Assembly: GCA_029865825.1 (NCBI GenBank)
Contig: JARXAQ010000182.1
Span: forward strand, 1-58,334
Source: Rhizobium sp.
Lineage (GTDB): Bacteria; Pseudomonadota; Alphaproteobacteria; Rhizobiales; Rhizobiaceae
Direction of reading: 5' to 3'
DNA: 58,334 nt
The first letter of the stretch is position 1, and each line of letters opens with the position of its first letter. The notes beneath the pieces were generated by a model. It did not search any database. It worked only from the letters and a program-made list of their open reading frames with translations, and was not told the origin of the DNA. The translations under genes were made by a program, and so were the position numbers. Shown piece by piece: positions 39,644 to 51,372 of this stretch.

Positions 39644-42600
39644 TTCAGCGAGAGCCCTTGGCTCTTGGTTTGCCGCAGGGCCTCGGCCTGCTTGAGCGCT
39701 TCCATCGTTCGTTCAAGCGAGCCAAGTTGCTGAATCGTGCGCATGGAATTCCACGCGGACTGTATCTCCGCCTTCTGGCCGGCCGTCATGCCTGCTGCGA
39801 CGGTCTCGAAAGTCTTGCCATCAGTGTCTTTCGCAGCCAATGGAAGGAAGGTCCGTTCCCCGAAACGTTCGGAAACCGCCTTGGCGAAACCTTCGAGTTC
39901 TGCTTTCACCATTTTGTCGGCGAGCGCGTATTCGAGGCCAGCCGGGAGATCGTTGCGATCGATGGCATCGCGCACGTTTTCGAGCGTTTGCTTGGCGTAT
40001 GGTGAGAGGGCAGGGATGTCGACGGAAACCTTGAGCCGGACCGCGCGCTCCTCCGTCTCATGTTTCAATTCGGCCTCGGCCCGCTCACGAAGGTAACGTT
40101 CAAGATTTCGGGCGAGCGCCAGCACATTGGCGATGGCTTTTTCCCGGTCCTGCCTGTCGGCACGGCTGGCGAGAAGACCGGTCTTGCCCTTCAGCTCACC
40201 GAAGCTTTCGGGGGCGCCGGCGACCTTCGCCAGGGTGGACTGCGCGACCGACTGGTCCTTGACCATGGCGTCGACATTGATCGCCTTGAAGGCCGCTTCC
40301 GGCTGAGCGTAGACAAGATGGAAGCGGGTCGAGACGTCCTCCCATTGCTTCTTGAGGCCGGGATCGGCGGCGAGCCTGTCTTCTACAGCATGCTCGAGCG
40401 ATTTTGGATAAGTGGTGATGCCTGACACCATTGGCTTGGCCTCCTTGATCGTGTCCGGGATGGAGTGTTTGGTGCTGCCGCGGACCAGTCCAAGTGCCGC
40501 ACCGATGGCGGCCAGACGGGCGCCGAGGTCGGCGAGCCTCGAGCTTTGCCGAACGGCCCATTGGAGGCGATCGTGTGCGATCGTGCGGGCGACGTTGACA
40601 AGATGAAGGCCGCGCGCTTCCGCGAAGCGCAGCGCTTGGCCATAGAACGACGCCTTCTCGTAGTCGAGGGTTGTCTCCTTGGCGTTTCGGCGCGACAGGA
40701 TCGGGATGAGGCCGCCGGATTTCGCGAAGGAGCGACTGCCGTAGTAGACGGCGAGATCCTCACGATGGCGCGTCATGGCCACATAGGTGAGATGCCGGTC
40801 CAACGAGAGGGAAGCAAGCACCTTCACCTCGTCGACGGTGGCGCCCTGGGCTTTGTGAATCGTCGTCGCATAGCCATGATCGAGGTTGTTGTAGAAGCGC
40901 TGCTCGACCGTGACCTGGCGACGATGTTCGCCATCGCCAACCTCGGCGACGACACGTCCAGGCGCGGCCTCAAGCACCTTTGCGAGCATGCCGTTCTTGA
41001 CGCCAAGACTGCCCTCGTTCTTGAGGAACACGATCTGGTCGCCGGTCGCGAACATGCGGGTTCCGTCCTCTGTCTTGAACGTAAAACCGTCTGTGACGAC
41101 GCCGCGTTCAACCAGCTTGGCGCGGGCCATCTCGTTGAGCTTTCGGACGTCGCGGCGAAGGTGCGCGAGGATCAGGCTGGTCTTCGAAGGATCGTAGTCG
41201 TGGTTCCAATCTGCAATGAGGCTTTCGACCGCCTGCGCCTTAAGGTCCAACCCTCTGACGTGCCCATGTGCACGATAGGCATCAACCGCTTTCCCGACGT
41301 TGCCGCGCGCCAGATCAAGCGACGCGTCGCGCATCCATTGCTGGCGCTGACGATAGATCGTCTCGAGTTCGGCATAGCCGATGCGATCGGCAATGGCGCG
41401 GAAGGCGGCGCCCGCTTCGATCGGTTGAAGCTGTTCCGGATCGCCGACAAGGACGAGTTTGGCACCGGCCTTGGTGACGGTTTCGATCAACAGCGCCATC
41501 TGTCGCGACGACACCATGCCGGCCTCATCGAGTACGAAGACGGTCTTGTCGTCGAGCGGGTTGCGACCCTGGTTCCAGCGAAGCTCCCAAGACGACAGCG
41601 TGCGGGATACGATGCCGGCTTCCGTCTCCAAACCTTCGGCGGCTTTGCCCGCTAACGCTCCGCCCACCACGCGATAGCCTGCCGTTTCCCACGCCTCGCG
41701 CGCCGCCTTCATCATCGTCGTCTTGCCGGTGCCGGCGCGGCCGATAACAGCGTCAATCCGCGTGGCCGCGGCGACATGCTCGATCGCCGTGCGCTGCTCA
41801 TCCGACAGACTGGAATGGCGCGCAAAGATCCCCTCTAGCACGGCCTCACGGACGCCATGAGAGGTGCTGCCGGCGAGCCAGATCGCGCGATTGGCCATCT
41901 CGGCTTCAAGTCTGATCATCTCCCGCGTGGTGAACTTCGCGGGTTGCCTAATACCGGTCCCAAAAGTGATCCGCTCGCGTTCGAGCCGGAGCGCTTCCGG
42001 ACTTTGCAGAATGCGGACCATCAGACTTTGGAACACAGCGACATCGTCGATATAGCGATACAACACCTTCGCGACATCGCGTTCGTCGAAGACGCTCTTC
42101 TCCCGCGTGATCAGGTCGAGCACGATCTCCGGACGGCGCTGGATACGGCGGGCGTTCTCGCTGCGGCGCTCCTCCTGAAGCTCGATGCGTTCGAGTCTGG
42201 GAGTCGGGTTCTCCGGCTTGTGGTCGGATTGCTCGGCCTTGCGCTCGATGGCTTTGGCGCCAACGCCTAGGTGAATGGTTGGCTCGAGGTCGATACCCTG
42301 CTTTTCGAAGGAGCGGCCATCGATGCGGATATCGAGGCCGGCAAGCGCCAGATGTTTGTTCTGGCAGGCAAACCAGCCGTCGCGAAACGCATTGAAATCT
42401 TGCACGCTACCGGCCCATAGATCATACACGATCTTACCGGCATCATTGCGGATCGGCTTGCCATCCGGGCCTGTTACCGCGACCTTCTTCGAACCGAAAC
42501 CGTCTTCGGTGAGCGGCCGCAATGTGGTCATCAGGTGGACGTGAGGATTGCCGGGGGCATCGTGATAGACCCAGTCGGCGACCATGCCCTGCGCAGTGAT

Positions 42601-42966
42601 GTGCCGCTCCACAAAGTCGCGCATGAGCGCGATGTTCTGCTCGGCATTCAGCTCGATCGGCAGGGCGATCGTGACATCCTTGGCAAGCTGGGCATCAGAG
42701 CGCTTTTCGAATACCTCCACCGTGTTCCAGAACGCCTCGGATGCGCCGGCGACCGAGCGATGGTCAATCATGCTGCGCAACCATTTCGGCGCGTCGTCAG
42801 GGATCACGAATTCCTCATGCAGGAGCCCCTGCTTTCGCGTGTAGTCGATTGTCCGGGCTTCCCGCTCAAACTCCATCTTGGCGCAGTGCCGGTAGGCCGC
42901 CGACAGCACGGCGCTGCGGCCGAAACCACGGGCGACGACGCTGACGGAAAAGTGAGGGACGGCCAC
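39640..42966 (-). CDS. traA: TraA relaxase-helicase (MobA/MobL N-terminus plus RecD-like helicase)
   Basis: 1108 aa; [30 protein letters not shown] relaxase N-terminus; [16 protein letters not shown] Walker [13 protein letters not shown] Walker B. Confidence 0.96.
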   Translation of the reverse strand: MAVPHFSVSVVARGFGRSAVLSAAYRHCAKMEFEREARTIDYTRKQGLLHEEFVIPDDAPKWLRSMIDHRSVAGASEAFWNTVEVFEKRSDAQLAKDVTIALPIELNAEQNIALMRDFVERHITAQGMVADWVYHDAPGNPHVHLMTTLRPLTEDGFGSKKVAVTGPDGKPIRNDAGKIVYDLWAGSVQDFNAFRDGWFACQNKHLALAGLDIRIDGRSFEKQGIDLEPTIHLGVGAKAIERKAEQSDHKPENPTPRLERIELQEERRSENARRIQRRPEIVLDLITREKSVFDERDVAKVLYRYIDDVAVFQSLMVRILQSPEALRLERERITFGTGIRQPAKFTTREMIRLEAEMANRAIWLAGSTSHGVREAVLEGIFARHSSLSDEQRTAIEHVAAATRIDAVIGRAGTGKTTMMKAAREAWETAGYRVVGGALAGKAAEGLETEAGIVSRTLSSWELRWNQGRNPLDDKTVFVLDEAGMVSSRQMALLIETVTKAGAKLVLVGDPEQLQPIEAGAAFRAIADRIGYAELETIYRQRQQWMRDASLDLARGNVGKAVDAYRAHGHVRGLDLKAQAVESLIADWNHDYDPSKTSLILAHLRRDVRKLNEMARAKLVERGVVTDGFTFKTEDGTRMFATGDQIVFLKNEGSLGVKNGMLAKVLEAAPGRVVAEVGDGEHRRQVTVEQRFYNNLDHGYATTIHKAQGATVDEVKVLASLSLDRHLTYVAMTRHREDLAVYYGSRSFAKSGGLIPILSRRNAKETTLDYEKASFYGQALRFAEARGLHLVNVARTIAHDRLQWAVRQSSRLADLGARLAAIGAALGLVRGSTKHSIPDTIKEAKPMVSGITTYPKSLEHAVEDRLAADPGLKKQWEDVSTRFHLVYAQPEAAFKAINVDAMVKDQSVAQSTLAKVAGAPESFGELKGKTGLLASRADRQDREKAIANVLALARNLERYLRERAEAELKHETEERAVRLKVSVDIPALSPYAKQTLENVRDAIDRNDLPAGLEYALADKMVKAELEGFAKAVSERFGERTFLPLAAKDTDGKTFETVAAGMTAGQKAEIQSAWNSMRTIQQLGSLERTMEALKQAEALRQTKSQGLSLK

Positions 42967-43045
42967 GGCGGAGTTCTCTCCCGGTTGCGAACGAAATCAA
43001 TGCGTTCTTCGGGAGCGACGGCCCCGCCAGGCACTCTCAGCAACG

Positions 43046-43080
43046 CGTCGCGCTAGCGACGTATAATTGCGCCCTTGGAA
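43046..43080. other. oriT nick region
   Basis: Inverted repeat CGTCGC/GCGACG (43046-43051/43056-43061) next to GTATAATTGCGCCCTTGG, the Q/Ti-type nic core, between divergent traA and traC. Confidence 0.88.
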
Positions 43081-43220
43081 GCCGCTCCTTCGGAACGGCC
43101 GGGATGATCCACGAAAGCATCGCCCCTGGCGATTGTAGGATTCACAGTAGTGCGTTCCGCACCCTGTTCCGAAAAACTGGGTGCGAAAGACAAGCTTTCT
43201 CACCCAGGAGACGATCCGAC

Positions 43221-43529
43221 ATGAAGAAGCCATCCTCGAGAATCCGTGATGAAATCGCCAAGCTGCAGGAACAGCTCAAGCTCGCCGAGACGAGAGAAGC
43301 AGAGCGGATCGGTAGGGTGGCGCTGAAGGCGGGCCTTGGAGAGATCGAAATCGACGAGGCGGAGCTTCAGGCAGCGTTCGAGCAAGTGACAAAACGATTT
43401 CGCGGAGGCCAAGGGGGAGAGAAGGGCGGTACGACCGGGGGAAAGAGGGGCACCGACGACAGCAGCAGTGCAATGTCGACCGCTACGGTCGCGTCTGGCG
43501 CGAATGCGGGCAGCACAGGTGAGGCTTGA
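43221..43529 (+). CDS. traC: TraC conjugal transfer protein
   Basis: [45 protein letters not shown]; divergent from traA, first of traCDG. Confidence 0.9.
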   Translation: MKKPSSRIRDEIAKLQEQLKLAETREAERIGRVALKAGLGEIEIDEAELQAAFEQVTKRFRGGQGGEKGGTTGGKRGTDDSSSAMSTATVASGANAGSTGEA

Positions 43530-43533
43530 GCGC

Positions 43534-43749
43534 ATGGCGAGGACGATGACATCCGACGCCCGCAAGAAGGACACGCGCGAAAAGATCGAGCTCGGCGGCC
43601 TGATCGTCAAGGCCGGCCTGCGCTACGAGAAGCGAGCGCTGCTGCTGGGCGCGCTGATGGATATCGCCCGCCGCATCAAGGGCGACGAGGGTGAGAGATC
43701 TAGGCTCACAGCAATCGGTATGGAGGCCTTCAGCAATGATGATGACTAG
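43534..43749 (+). CDS. traD: TraD conjugal transfer protein
   Basis: [40 protein letters not shown]; between traC and traG. Confidence 0.92.
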   Translation: MARTMTSDARKKDTREKIELGGLIVKAGLRYEKRALLLGALMDIARRIKGDEGERSRLTAIGMEAFSNDDD

Positions 43750-45670
43750 GGTTGCGCTCGTCGTGGTGCCTGCGGCGTTGATGATCCTGATCGTCATCGG
43801 AATGAACGGGATCGAGCAGTGGCTTTCCGGTTTCGGAAAGACGGAGTCCGCGCGACTGGCATGGGGGCGGGCGGGCATCGCATTGCCCTATGTCACCAGT
43901 GCGGTGATCGGAATTTTGTTTCTGTTCGCGAGCGCCGGTTCGATCACCATCAAGCACGCAGGTTGGGGTGTCCTTGCCGGATGCAGCGGGACGATCCTGA
44001 TCGCGGCTACATGCGAAACGATGCGCCTTGCCGCTTTCACGAAGGCACTCAACGCCGACAAGTCGGTCTTCGCTTATCTCGATCCAGCAACGGCGATCGG
44101 AGCGGGCGCAGCTCTCATGTGTGCCTGCTTCGCGCTCCGCGTTGTACTCATCGGCAATGCGGCGTTCGCACGGGCCGAGCCGAAACGTATTCAAGGCAAG
44201 CGGGCGCTCCATGGCGAAGCGGATTGGATGAAGCTGACGGAAGCTGCGAAGCTGTTTCCCGAGACTGGCGGTATCGTCATCGGCGAGCATTATCGGGTCG
44301 ACAAGGACAGCATTGCATCACAAGCGTTTCGATCTGACAACGCGGAAACCTGGGGCGCCGGTGGCAAGTCGCCGTTGCTGTGCTTTGATGGCTCCTTCGG
44401 CTCGTCGCACGGGATCGTCTTTGCCGGTTCCGGCGGTTTCAAGACAACCTCGGTAACGATCCCGACGGCACTCAAATGGGGCGGCACGCTGATCGTTCTA
44501 GATCCATCCAACGAGGTCGCACCGATGGTCTCTGCGCATCGCAGTGGAGCGGGGAGGGACGTGTTCGTCCTCGATCCAAGGAAGCCGGGCGTCGGCTTCG
44601 ACGTCCTGGATTGGGTCGGCCAGCATGGAGGTACGAAGGAAGAGGATATTGCCTCGGTCGCATCATGGATCATGAGCGACAGCGGCGGCGCGCGCGGTGT
44701 CAGAGACGATTTTTTTCGCGCGTCAGCTCTGCAGCTTCTCACAGCGCTCATCGCCGATGTCTGCCTGTCCGGCCATACGGATGAGAAGGAACAGACGCTT
44801 CGACAGGTGCGCATGAATCTCTCGGAGCCGGAACCGACATTGCGCAAGCGGTTGCAAGACATCTACGACAATTCCTGCTCGGATTTCGTGAAGGAGAACG
44901 TCGCAGCCTTCGTCAACATGACACCCGAAACCTTTTCGGGTGTCTACGCCAATGCCGTCAAGGAGACCCACTGGCTGTCCTATCCGAACTATGCCGCCCT
45001 CGTGTCGGGAAAGACGTTCTCCACCAGCGACATCGCTGCGGGAAATACCGACATCTTCATCAACATCGACCTCAAGACCTTGGAGACCCATTCCGGTCTT
45101 GTCCGGGTTATTATCGGCTCGTTTCTCAATGCGATTTACAATCGCAACGGTCAAATCAACGGGCGTGCGCTCTTTCTCCTCGATGAGGTCGCCCGCCTCG
45201 GCTCTATGCGCATTCTGGAGACCGCACGCGACGCGGGTCGTAAGTATGGCATCACGCTGACGTTGATCTTCCAGTCTATTGGCCAGATGCGCGAAAGCTA
45301 TGGAGGCCGTGATGCGTCGAGCAAATGGTTCGAAAGCGTCAGCTGGATCAGCTTCTCGGCGATCAACGATCCGGAGACGGCGGACTACATTTCCCGACGC
45401 TGCGGCATGACAACCGTGGAGATCGACCAGGTCAGCCGAAGTTTCCACTCGAAGGGGTCCTCTCGGACCCGCTCAAAGCTGTTGGCAAGCAGGCCGCTGA
45501 TACAGCCGCATGAAGTCCTGCGTATGCGCGCCGACGAACAGATCGTCTTTACAGCTGGCAATCCGCCGCTTCGATGCGGCCGGGCCATCTGGTTTCGCCG
45601 CAACGATATGAAAAACTGCGTCGGTCAGAGCCGCTTTCACCCGTTGATCAATTCCGCAAGGACGCATTGA
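43736..45670 (+). CDS. traG: TraG coupling protein (VirD4-like)
   Basis: [21 protein letters not shown] Walker-like motif, [12 protein letters not shown]; 644 aa from ATG 43736. Confidence 0.95.
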   Translation: MMMTRVALVVVPAALMILIVIGMNGIEQWLSGFGKTESARLAWGRAGIALPYVTSAVIGILFLFASAGSITIKHAGWGVLAGCSGTILIAATCETMRLAAFTKALNADKSVFAYLDPATAIGAGAALMCACFALRVVLIGNAAFARAEPKRIQGKRALHGEADWMKLTEAAKLFPETGGIVIGEHYRVDKDSIASQAFRSDNAETWGAGGKSPLLCFDGSFGSSHGIVFAGSGGFKTTSVTIPTALKWGGTLIVLDPSNEVAPMVSAHRSGAGRDVFVLDPRKPGVGFDVLDWVGQHGGTKEEDIASVASWIMSDSGGARGVRDDFFRASALQLLTALIADVCLSGHTDEKEQTLRQVRMNLSEPEPTLRKRLQDIYDNSCSDFVKENVAAFVNMTPETFSGVYANAVKETHWLSYPNYAALVSGKTFSTSDIAAGNTDIFINIDLKTLETHSGLVRVIIGSFLNAIYNRNGQINGRALFLLDEVARLGSMRILETARDAGRKYGITLTLIFQSIGQMRESYGGRDASSKWFESVSWISFSAINDPETADYISRRCGMTTVEIDQVSRSFHSKGSSRTRSKLLASRPLIQPHEVLRMRADEQIVFTAGNPPLRCGRAIWFRRNDMKNCVGQSRFHPLINSARTH

Positions 45671-45822
45671 GATGACATGAGGCTCCCGAAGACGATGTTC
45701 CAAAGCCCGTTGCGCATCAGCGCGCGCTATCGACCTTGACTGGCTGACATAGGTCGAGCAGTGCGGCTGCTTCCGTATCCGATCGGAAACGCTTCCGCGG
45801 CAAGCCAGTGCAGGAGACGCCA

Positions 45823-46536
45823 ATGCCCGTTGATTCCTGGATCAAATTCTACCGCTACATAGATGCAGTTCGCTTCGCGACGCGCGAGCGACATTTCAAA
45901 CGGTCTCTTCAAACCCTGGCATATAATCTCGGATTTGAAATGTACGCCTATTTGGATATCCGATCCAAAACCGCCGTCACCATTTCGAACTATCCGCAGG
46001 AATGGCAAGTCCGATATTTCAGGCAGTCATACCAAAAGGTGGATCCAGTTGTTGAAACCGCTAGACGAAAAAAGGTGCCTTTCCTGTGGTCAATGGGACA
46101 GCGCGAATTCAAGCATGAGAAAAAACGCGAATTTTCCAGAGAAGCAAACGAGGTGGGTATTCGCTCGGGCGTAACCATCCCAATCCCGACAGGCTTTGGC
46201 CATATGTCGCTCCTCACCTTCGCTTCCAGCCAGGCAATGGTCACTGACGACCAGAAGCTGGATCATGTCCCGTCCATCATTGTCGCGTCCTTGACCCACG
46301 CATATGTCAGCATACGTCATCCGCGATACAGAGCCCTCGGCGGTGTTAGAATGACGACGCAAGAAGCGACCTGTCTTCGATGGGCCTCAGAGGGCAAATC
46401 GATGGACGAAATAGCCAGTCTCTTGGAGATCAGGTACACGACCGTTCGTGCGTACCTCGACAACGCCCGTGAAAAGCTTGGTGCCGTGACATTGATCCAA
46501 GCGGCTGCGACAGCAGCCCGGCTGAACCTCATCTAG
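45823..46536 (+). CDS. Second LuxR/TraR-type transcriptional regulator
   Basis: Autoinducer-binding domain-like N-terminus (LGFEMYAYLDIRSK...NYPQEWQVRYFRQSYQKVDPVV) plus HTH (MTTQEATCLRWASEGKSMDEIASLLEIRYTTVRAYLDNAREKLGA). Confidence 0.88.
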   Translation: MPVDSWIKFYRYIDAVRFATRERHFKRSLQTLAYNLGFEMYAYLDIRSKTAVTISNYPQEWQVRYFRQSYQKVDPVVETARRKKVPFLWSMGQREFKHEKKREFSREANEVGIRSGVTIPIPTGFGHMSLLTFASSQAMVTDDQKLDHVPSIIVASLTHAYVSIRHPRYRALGGVRMTTQEATCLRWASEGKSMDEIASLLEIRYTTVRAYLDNAREKLGAVTLIQAAATAARLNLI

Positions 46537-46752
46537 CTATCAAACGGCATTGAACCGACCCGCGCTGTTGTCAGCCTCTAGCACCTCTTCCCCTCAGAAT
46601 TGCGATCCGCCACGCGGCGCAATCGCTTGATCCCTCAAGAGAAGCTCCTGTACCGTTCCAATCGTCGGCGGATCAGACGGCCGGTCCAGGCTCCCTTCGA
46701 GGCTTGGCACTGCCCTGCTCGTTTTCCGTGTCAAGACAAACAGGATTACGTT

Positions 46753-47499
46753 GTGCGACCTCTCATCATCATAGGCTCAACGGAAGCCGACTATTTCGGT
46801 TTGCTGGGTCATATTCTGGAGGTGGACGGCTTCGACGCCGTCTTCGGCAAAACCATTGAGGAGGTTCTTCACCTGGCCGTCGAATGCGCGCCCTACGCCA
46901 TCCTCCTGGACAGCAGGGTTGGATCGTTTTCCGCGACAAACGTCTGCCGCGCACTGAAGAGCAATCCACGGACAGACGATATAGTCTTGATCGCGCTGAT
47001 TGAGCCGGGGGCTGAAAGCCAATACGCAGACCTTCTGGAAACTGGAGTCGACGATTGTTTTGTGCGGCCGGTAGCGCCGGTAAAGCTGCTTGAGCAACTT
47101 CGAACGCGCGCAGGCAATAGAGGCGGCATTTCCTGGAAGGAAAGCCGCAACGTCTCGCTCGTCTACGCTGGCATTGAGATGGATCTGGAGGCGCACCGGG
47201 TGAAACGCAACGGCGTTGATATCTACCTTGGTCACACCGAATTCAGGCTCTTGCAGCATCTGTTGCGAAACCCCGAGCATGTCTGCGATCGCCGGGATCT
47301 GATCGCAAATGCCTGGCCACAGAATGTCCACGTGGAGACGCGCACCGTGAACGTCCATATCGGGCGGCTGCGCAAGGCACTGTTGCGTGCTGGTTCTGAT
47401 GTGATCCGGACAGTCCGTTCGGTCGGATATGCCTTGGATGAAAACTCGGAGCGCGGAACGTTCCCCATCCCTGGGCACCGATCAGAACAACCGGAGTGA
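46753..47499 (+). CDS. OmpR/PhoB-like response regulator with a degenerate receiver
   Basis: Receiver-like PLIIIGSTEADYF...YAILLDSRVG...FVRPVAPVKL, plus winged helix HTEFRLLQHLLRNPEHVCDRRDLIANAWPQNVHVETRTVNVHIGRLRKAL. Confidence 0.85.
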   Translation: MRPLIIIGSTEADYFGLLGHILEVDGFDAVFGKTIEEVLHLAVECAPYAILLDSRVGSFSATNVCRALKSNPRTDDIVLIALIEPGAESQYADLLETGVDDCFVRPVAPVKLLEQLRTRAGNRGGISWKESRNVSLVYAGIEMDLEAHRVKRNGVDIYLGHTEFRLLQHLLRNPEHVCDRRDLIANAWPQNVHVETRTVNVHIGRLRKALLRAGSDVIRTVRSVGYALDENSERGTFPIPGHRSEQPE

Positions 47500-47501
47500 T
47501 C

Positions 47502-48857
47502 ATGACAAACATCGTACTTCGCAATGCGAGCGTGATTACCGGCGACGGAAAGACCCACCTTCCGAGGGCAGATGTGCTCGTGCGTTACGGCAAGATAGCC
47601 GATATCGACACATCGGCTTGCCTTCACACTCATCTGGAAGAGCGTGTCGAGGTGATGGATTGCTCTGGCTGCACGATCATCCCTGGCATCATCAATGCGC
47701 ATGCGCACGGCTGTATTCATGGACCATCCATGCCGAGCGGCTCGGAAGGATTGAAGGCCAGCGAGGTCGAGCACCATCGCAACAGGCACCTTCTCGAAGG
47801 GACGACCACTCTGCTCAATGTCTGTGGCCTGGCATTCCCCGACGAGATCGATGACGGATCCGCGACGCCCCATCCGCTGGACATCCATGTCTCGACGGCC
47901 CACACCCAAAGCAATATCGAAGCTGCCCTGTCGATCGACGGCGCCGGGCTGTCGGCACGACACATTCACGGCGAGATTGACCGATTGCTAGCGCAAGGCG
48001 CCAAGGCGCTTGGCGAAGTTGGAGGAGGCCAAACCCTTGGTGGCGGCGCCCAGGAATACAGGTTCATTCCAGAGGCTATCAGGCGGGAAACAGGTATGAA
48101 TGTTGATCCGTCCGTTGCGCGGCGTCTGAAGAATGCAATCGTTGGCCGGCATCTTGATCCGCAAGCCGGAGTGCCTGACGACGAGCTTCAGAGGATCCTG
48201 GATGCATGTGACCGTGGAATGACCAGAGCGCAGCAGATCCGGCAAGTGGTCATCAACAGCGTGATGCCATCCGTTTCGCTCGCCTTGACGGGATTTGAAG
48301 AAATAGCCCGCGAGGCTTTGCGCGTGGGCTATCCTGCCATCTTCCATAATGCCGCTCCAACGGCCAGCCTCCTGATCGCGCTGGCCGAAAAATATCCCGC
48401 GGCTCAGATTGTGGCGGGACATTCCAATCATCCGATGTTCCTGCCAGATGAGGCCGTTGGTGTCGCCGCGAAACTACGGGATCGTGGCGCTGCCATTGAT
48501 GTGTCAACGCTCGATTGCATTTCGACCCGCTGGCGAAACGATGCCACCAATTTCGATGTGCTGATCGGATCAGGTCTCGTAGACACAATATCGACGGACT
48601 TTGCTGGTGGCCACTGGGATGGGATACTGGAAGCGATACACCGGATCATTCGCAAAAAGCAGATGTCTGCTCCGGCTGCAATCGCGCTGGCAACGGGAAA
48701 TGTTTCGCGCGTCTTCCCGCAGTTGGCCGGAGATCGCGGCCGCATCGAAAAAGGCAAGCGCGCTGACATTGTCGTTGCCGATGCTGTGAACCTCGCGCGG
48801 GTGCGCGATGTGTTTATTGCCGGCCGGATGGTCGTTCGCAACGGACGAATTGTGTGA
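47502..48857 (+). CDS. Amidohydrolase-family enzyme
   Basis: TIIPGIINAHAHGCIHGP metal motif, VAGHSNHPMFLP, STDFAGG, GKRADIVVAD. Confidence 0.88.
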   Translation: MTNIVLRNASVITGDGKTHLPRADVLVRYGKIADIDTSACLHTHLEERVEVMDCSGCTIIPGIINAHAHGCIHGPSMPSGSEGLKASEVEHHRNRHLLEGTTTLLNVCGLAFPDEIDDGSATPHPLDIHVSTAHTQSNIEAALSIDGAGLSARHIHGEIDRLLAQGAKALGEVGGGQTLGGGAQEYRFIPEAIRRETGMNVDPSVARRLKNAIVGRHLDPQAGVPDDELQRILDACDRGMTRAQQIRQVVINSVMPSVSLALTGFEEIAREALRVGYPAIFHNAAPTASLLIALAEKYPAAQIVAGHSNHPMFLPDEAVGVAAKLRDRGAAIDVSTLDCISTRWRNDATNFDVLIGSGLVDTISTDFAGGHWDGILEAIHRIIRKKQMSAPAAIALATGNVSRVFPQLAGDRGRIEKGKRADIVVADAVNLARVRDVFIAGRMVVRNGRIV

Positions 48858-48891
48858 CCCATGCCCCTTAGCGACGAGACGACAGGAGTGC

Positions 48892-50241
48892 TCACCGGTC
48901 CAATGGCTGTCTCAGCGTACCCAAGAGTGGAGCCGGATCGCCAAGCTTGAATCGTTCAAATCCATTGAGCAAGGCGCGCTGCTTCTCTTGGCCTATTGTC
49001 GGTGCGGTGATCCTCAAGAATTTCTCCCGTATATCGCCCCAATCCATCGGGCGGCCCACGTCTCCTCTCGGCGTCGTGACGGATGAAACAAAGCGGTGGC
49101 CCCGTCTGTCAACCATGACCACGCGAGCAAGCGTTTCAGTGGGAAAGCGCCGATCAATCTCTTCATCCACGGTTATCCGCACTTGGCGCGCGAACCGCGA
49201 TAGATCCGGTCGGTTCAGCAAGTGCGCTCCAATCGGAGCAAGCGCATTGTCGCCGTCAACCGCTGTGATCGCCACGCAGTATGGCAGACTGTATTGGATA
49301 TCGGTCAGGTTTTCCGGGTCGAGGCGATTTCCAAGCTTAAGTGCCCACGCAAATGTCTGGACCTCGATGGACGCAATCTCTTCGGCTACAAGGCCATGCT
49401 GCCCATTCAAATCGGAGAACGCATCGAGCGCCGGGTGAATGTAGCGGCAGCAGGCATAAGGTTTGAAGTAGACCCCCTCAATCTTGCGCGGCTCTGTAAG
49501 GTCTTTCAGGATGCTTGCGGTATCGTAGTGCGACGCGTGATCGAGGATATCCTCGGGCCCGGTATATCCGGATCGAGCAAGGTGGAGCGCGGTCATTCCT
49601 GTTGCAACGGCCCAGGGGATGCCCTCTTTCACATCATTTCCAGTGAGCTGCGAATATCCGGAGCTTCCATTCGCGTCCTGGTTCGGAGCGAGGACACCAG
49701 AGATTGCCAAGGCCTGCGAAAGACGGAGGGCCGTCATGCCGGATAGTTTTCCTGCAGCGGCAACTGCCGCGTAGCCCGCCCAGCGACCGGATTGCCGGCT
49801 TCTGATGGCATTGGGGTTTTGGGCAGCAGCAATGCGCACCCCGATTTCGTATCCGAGTGTAATTGCGGTGATGATGTCGCCGCTTGGGGTCGAGGCGTCG
49901 CTTGCAAGGGCAAGCACCGTGGGTATGACGGCAGCACCGGGGTGACCGCGTGCTGCGCGGTGACCGTCATCCAGATCGAGGGCGGAAGCGGCCGCGGCAT
50001 TGCAAAAGGCAGCACCCGTGCTGCTCAACGCTTGGCCGGAAAACCATACGGCGGCAGGCCCAGGGCCGAATATGTTTGCGGCTACCCGGCGAACGGCCAA
50101 AGCGCTGGACGTCTCGTAGCCTGCGACGGCCGAGGCTATCACATCCAGCATGCAGCAGAGTGTTTTGTCCCTGATACTCCGCGTCAGATTGTCAGCATTG
50201 CAGGCACTGATATAGGTCGCAAGGGTTCTGGCCGCGTACAT
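48892..50241 (-). CDS. MmgE/PrpD-family protein
   Basis: ASALDLDDGHRAARGHPGAAVIPTVLALA and GVYFKPYACCRYIHPALDA. Confidence 0.9.
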   Translation of the reverse strand: MYAARTLATYISACNADNLTRSIRDKTLCCMLDVIASAVAGYETSSALAVRRVAANIFGPGPAAVWFSGQALSSTGAAFCNAAAASALDLDDGHRAARGHPGAAVIPTVLALASDASTPSGDIITAITLGYEIGVRIAAAQNPNAIRSRQSGRWAGYAAVAAAGKLSGMTALRLSQALAISGVLAPNQDANGSSGYSQLTGNDVKEGIPWAVATGMTALHLARSGYTGPEDILDHASHYDTASILKDLTEPRKIEGVYFKPYACCRYIHPALDAFSDLNGQHGLVAEEIASIEVQTFAWALKLGNRLDPENLTDIQYSLPYCVAITAVDGDNALAPIGAHLLNRPDLSRFARQVRITVDEEIDRRFPTETLARVVMVDRRGHRFVSSVTTPRGDVGRPMDWGDIREKFLRITAPTIGQEKQRALLNGFERFKLGDPAPLLGTLRQPLDR

Positions 50242-50283
50242 GGTGCACCTCGTTCTGCGTTGCGTCCTGCTCCAATTTGTCCG

Positions 50284-51372
50284 TCACACCGATGCCCCCG
50301 CGTTCTCAGGATCCGTCTTTAAAAAGGTTTCATAGACATATTTGGCCACATACAGATCAAGCATGGGCAGTCCAACGCAGGTGATATGGAGAGGTTCGTC
50401 CGGGCGTTTTTGAATAGCGTCGTCGAGGTCAGCGAAGTTGGTTACACCCAGGAGGGGCCCAAGCGTTTCAAGCGTGGCGAGCCCATTCGCGAAATAGAGC
50501 GCCAGGCTCTGGGAGTTGCGGCGTGACACCATTCCCACGTCGTCACAGATAAGCCTGCCTGTTTTCAGGACGCGCTGGATATAGAGCGACGGCGTTTCGT
50601 CTCCGCCAAGATGGAGCGTAATCCCGTATGGATTGGCCTGAGAATCTTCAAAAACCGGCTTCCTGGCATTGGAGGCTGTGACGACCAGATGACAGGTACG
50701 AAGGTTATCATTGTCCTCGACGGCGATGAGGGGGAACGCCACGCGATCCGCCAGCATGGCGACAAGCCTGCGCGCGGATTCCGCTGACCGGCTTCGGATG
50801 AACACCCTTGAAAAAGTACCCGGCCGAAAAATTCCAAGGCCGAGGACGACGCGCTCAGCGATGGGACCGGCGCCAAAGACGAATACGGAAAGACAGTCGC
50901 GTTGGGACAAAAATCGCTCGACCATCGTCGTCGCATAGGTCGCGGTTCTTGCCGCAGAAATCTGCGTCCCATCCATCAGGCAGATCGGGGAGAGCGTAAC
51001 CTTGTCGAAGAGCAAGATCGTCGACATCGATCTTGGACGCCCCAGATGCCGATTGAGCGCATTGGCACCAACGATTTTGACGGCGGCATAATCCGGTCCG
51101 ACGCTGGAGAGCGCCGACAATTTCCATCCAAGCCGCTCGCCGACAAACTCCTTCTGATATTGGAGCAATTCGCTCCTAGCCCACAACTCGCTTTCTTTAG
51201 GCATGAGAACTGACTTCAGGCCATAGGCCCGGCCACTGCGGATATCGGCCCAAGCCTCCTGGGCGACATGGTGAAGCGCGCCAGGCTCCAACTTGACGCC
51301 ACGTCCCTCCATATCCGCAGCGGAGAAGAACCGCAGGTTCTCGCTCACTTTCCTCTCGATCGTAGCCCACAT
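50284..51372 (-). CDS. Ornithine cyclodeaminase/mu-crystallin-family protein
   Basis: LMDGTQISAARTATYATTMVERFLSQRDCLSVFVFGAGPIAERV Rossmann/OCD pattern. Confidence 0.88.
   Translation of the reverse strand: MWATIERKVSENLRFFSAADMEGRGVKLEPGALHHVAQEAWADIRSGRAYGLKSVLMPKESELWARSELLQYQKEFVGERLGWKLSALSSVGPDYAAVKIVGANALNRHLGRPRSMSTILLFDKVTLSPICLMDGTQISAARTATYATTMVERFLSQRDCLSVFVFGAGPIAERVVLGLGIFRPGTFSRVFIRSRSAESARRLVAMLADRVAFPLIAVEDNDNLRTCHLVVTASNARKPVFEDSQANPYGITLHLGGDETPSLYIQRVLKTGRLICDDVGMVSRRNSQSLALYFANGLATLETLGPLLGVTNFADLDDAIQKRPDEPLHITCVGLPMLDLYVAKYVYETFLKTDPENAGASV

Noticed and set aside
40465-41655. 396-aa plus-strand ORF opposite traA
   Set aside because: Antisense shadow of the relaxase-helicase; no independent motif
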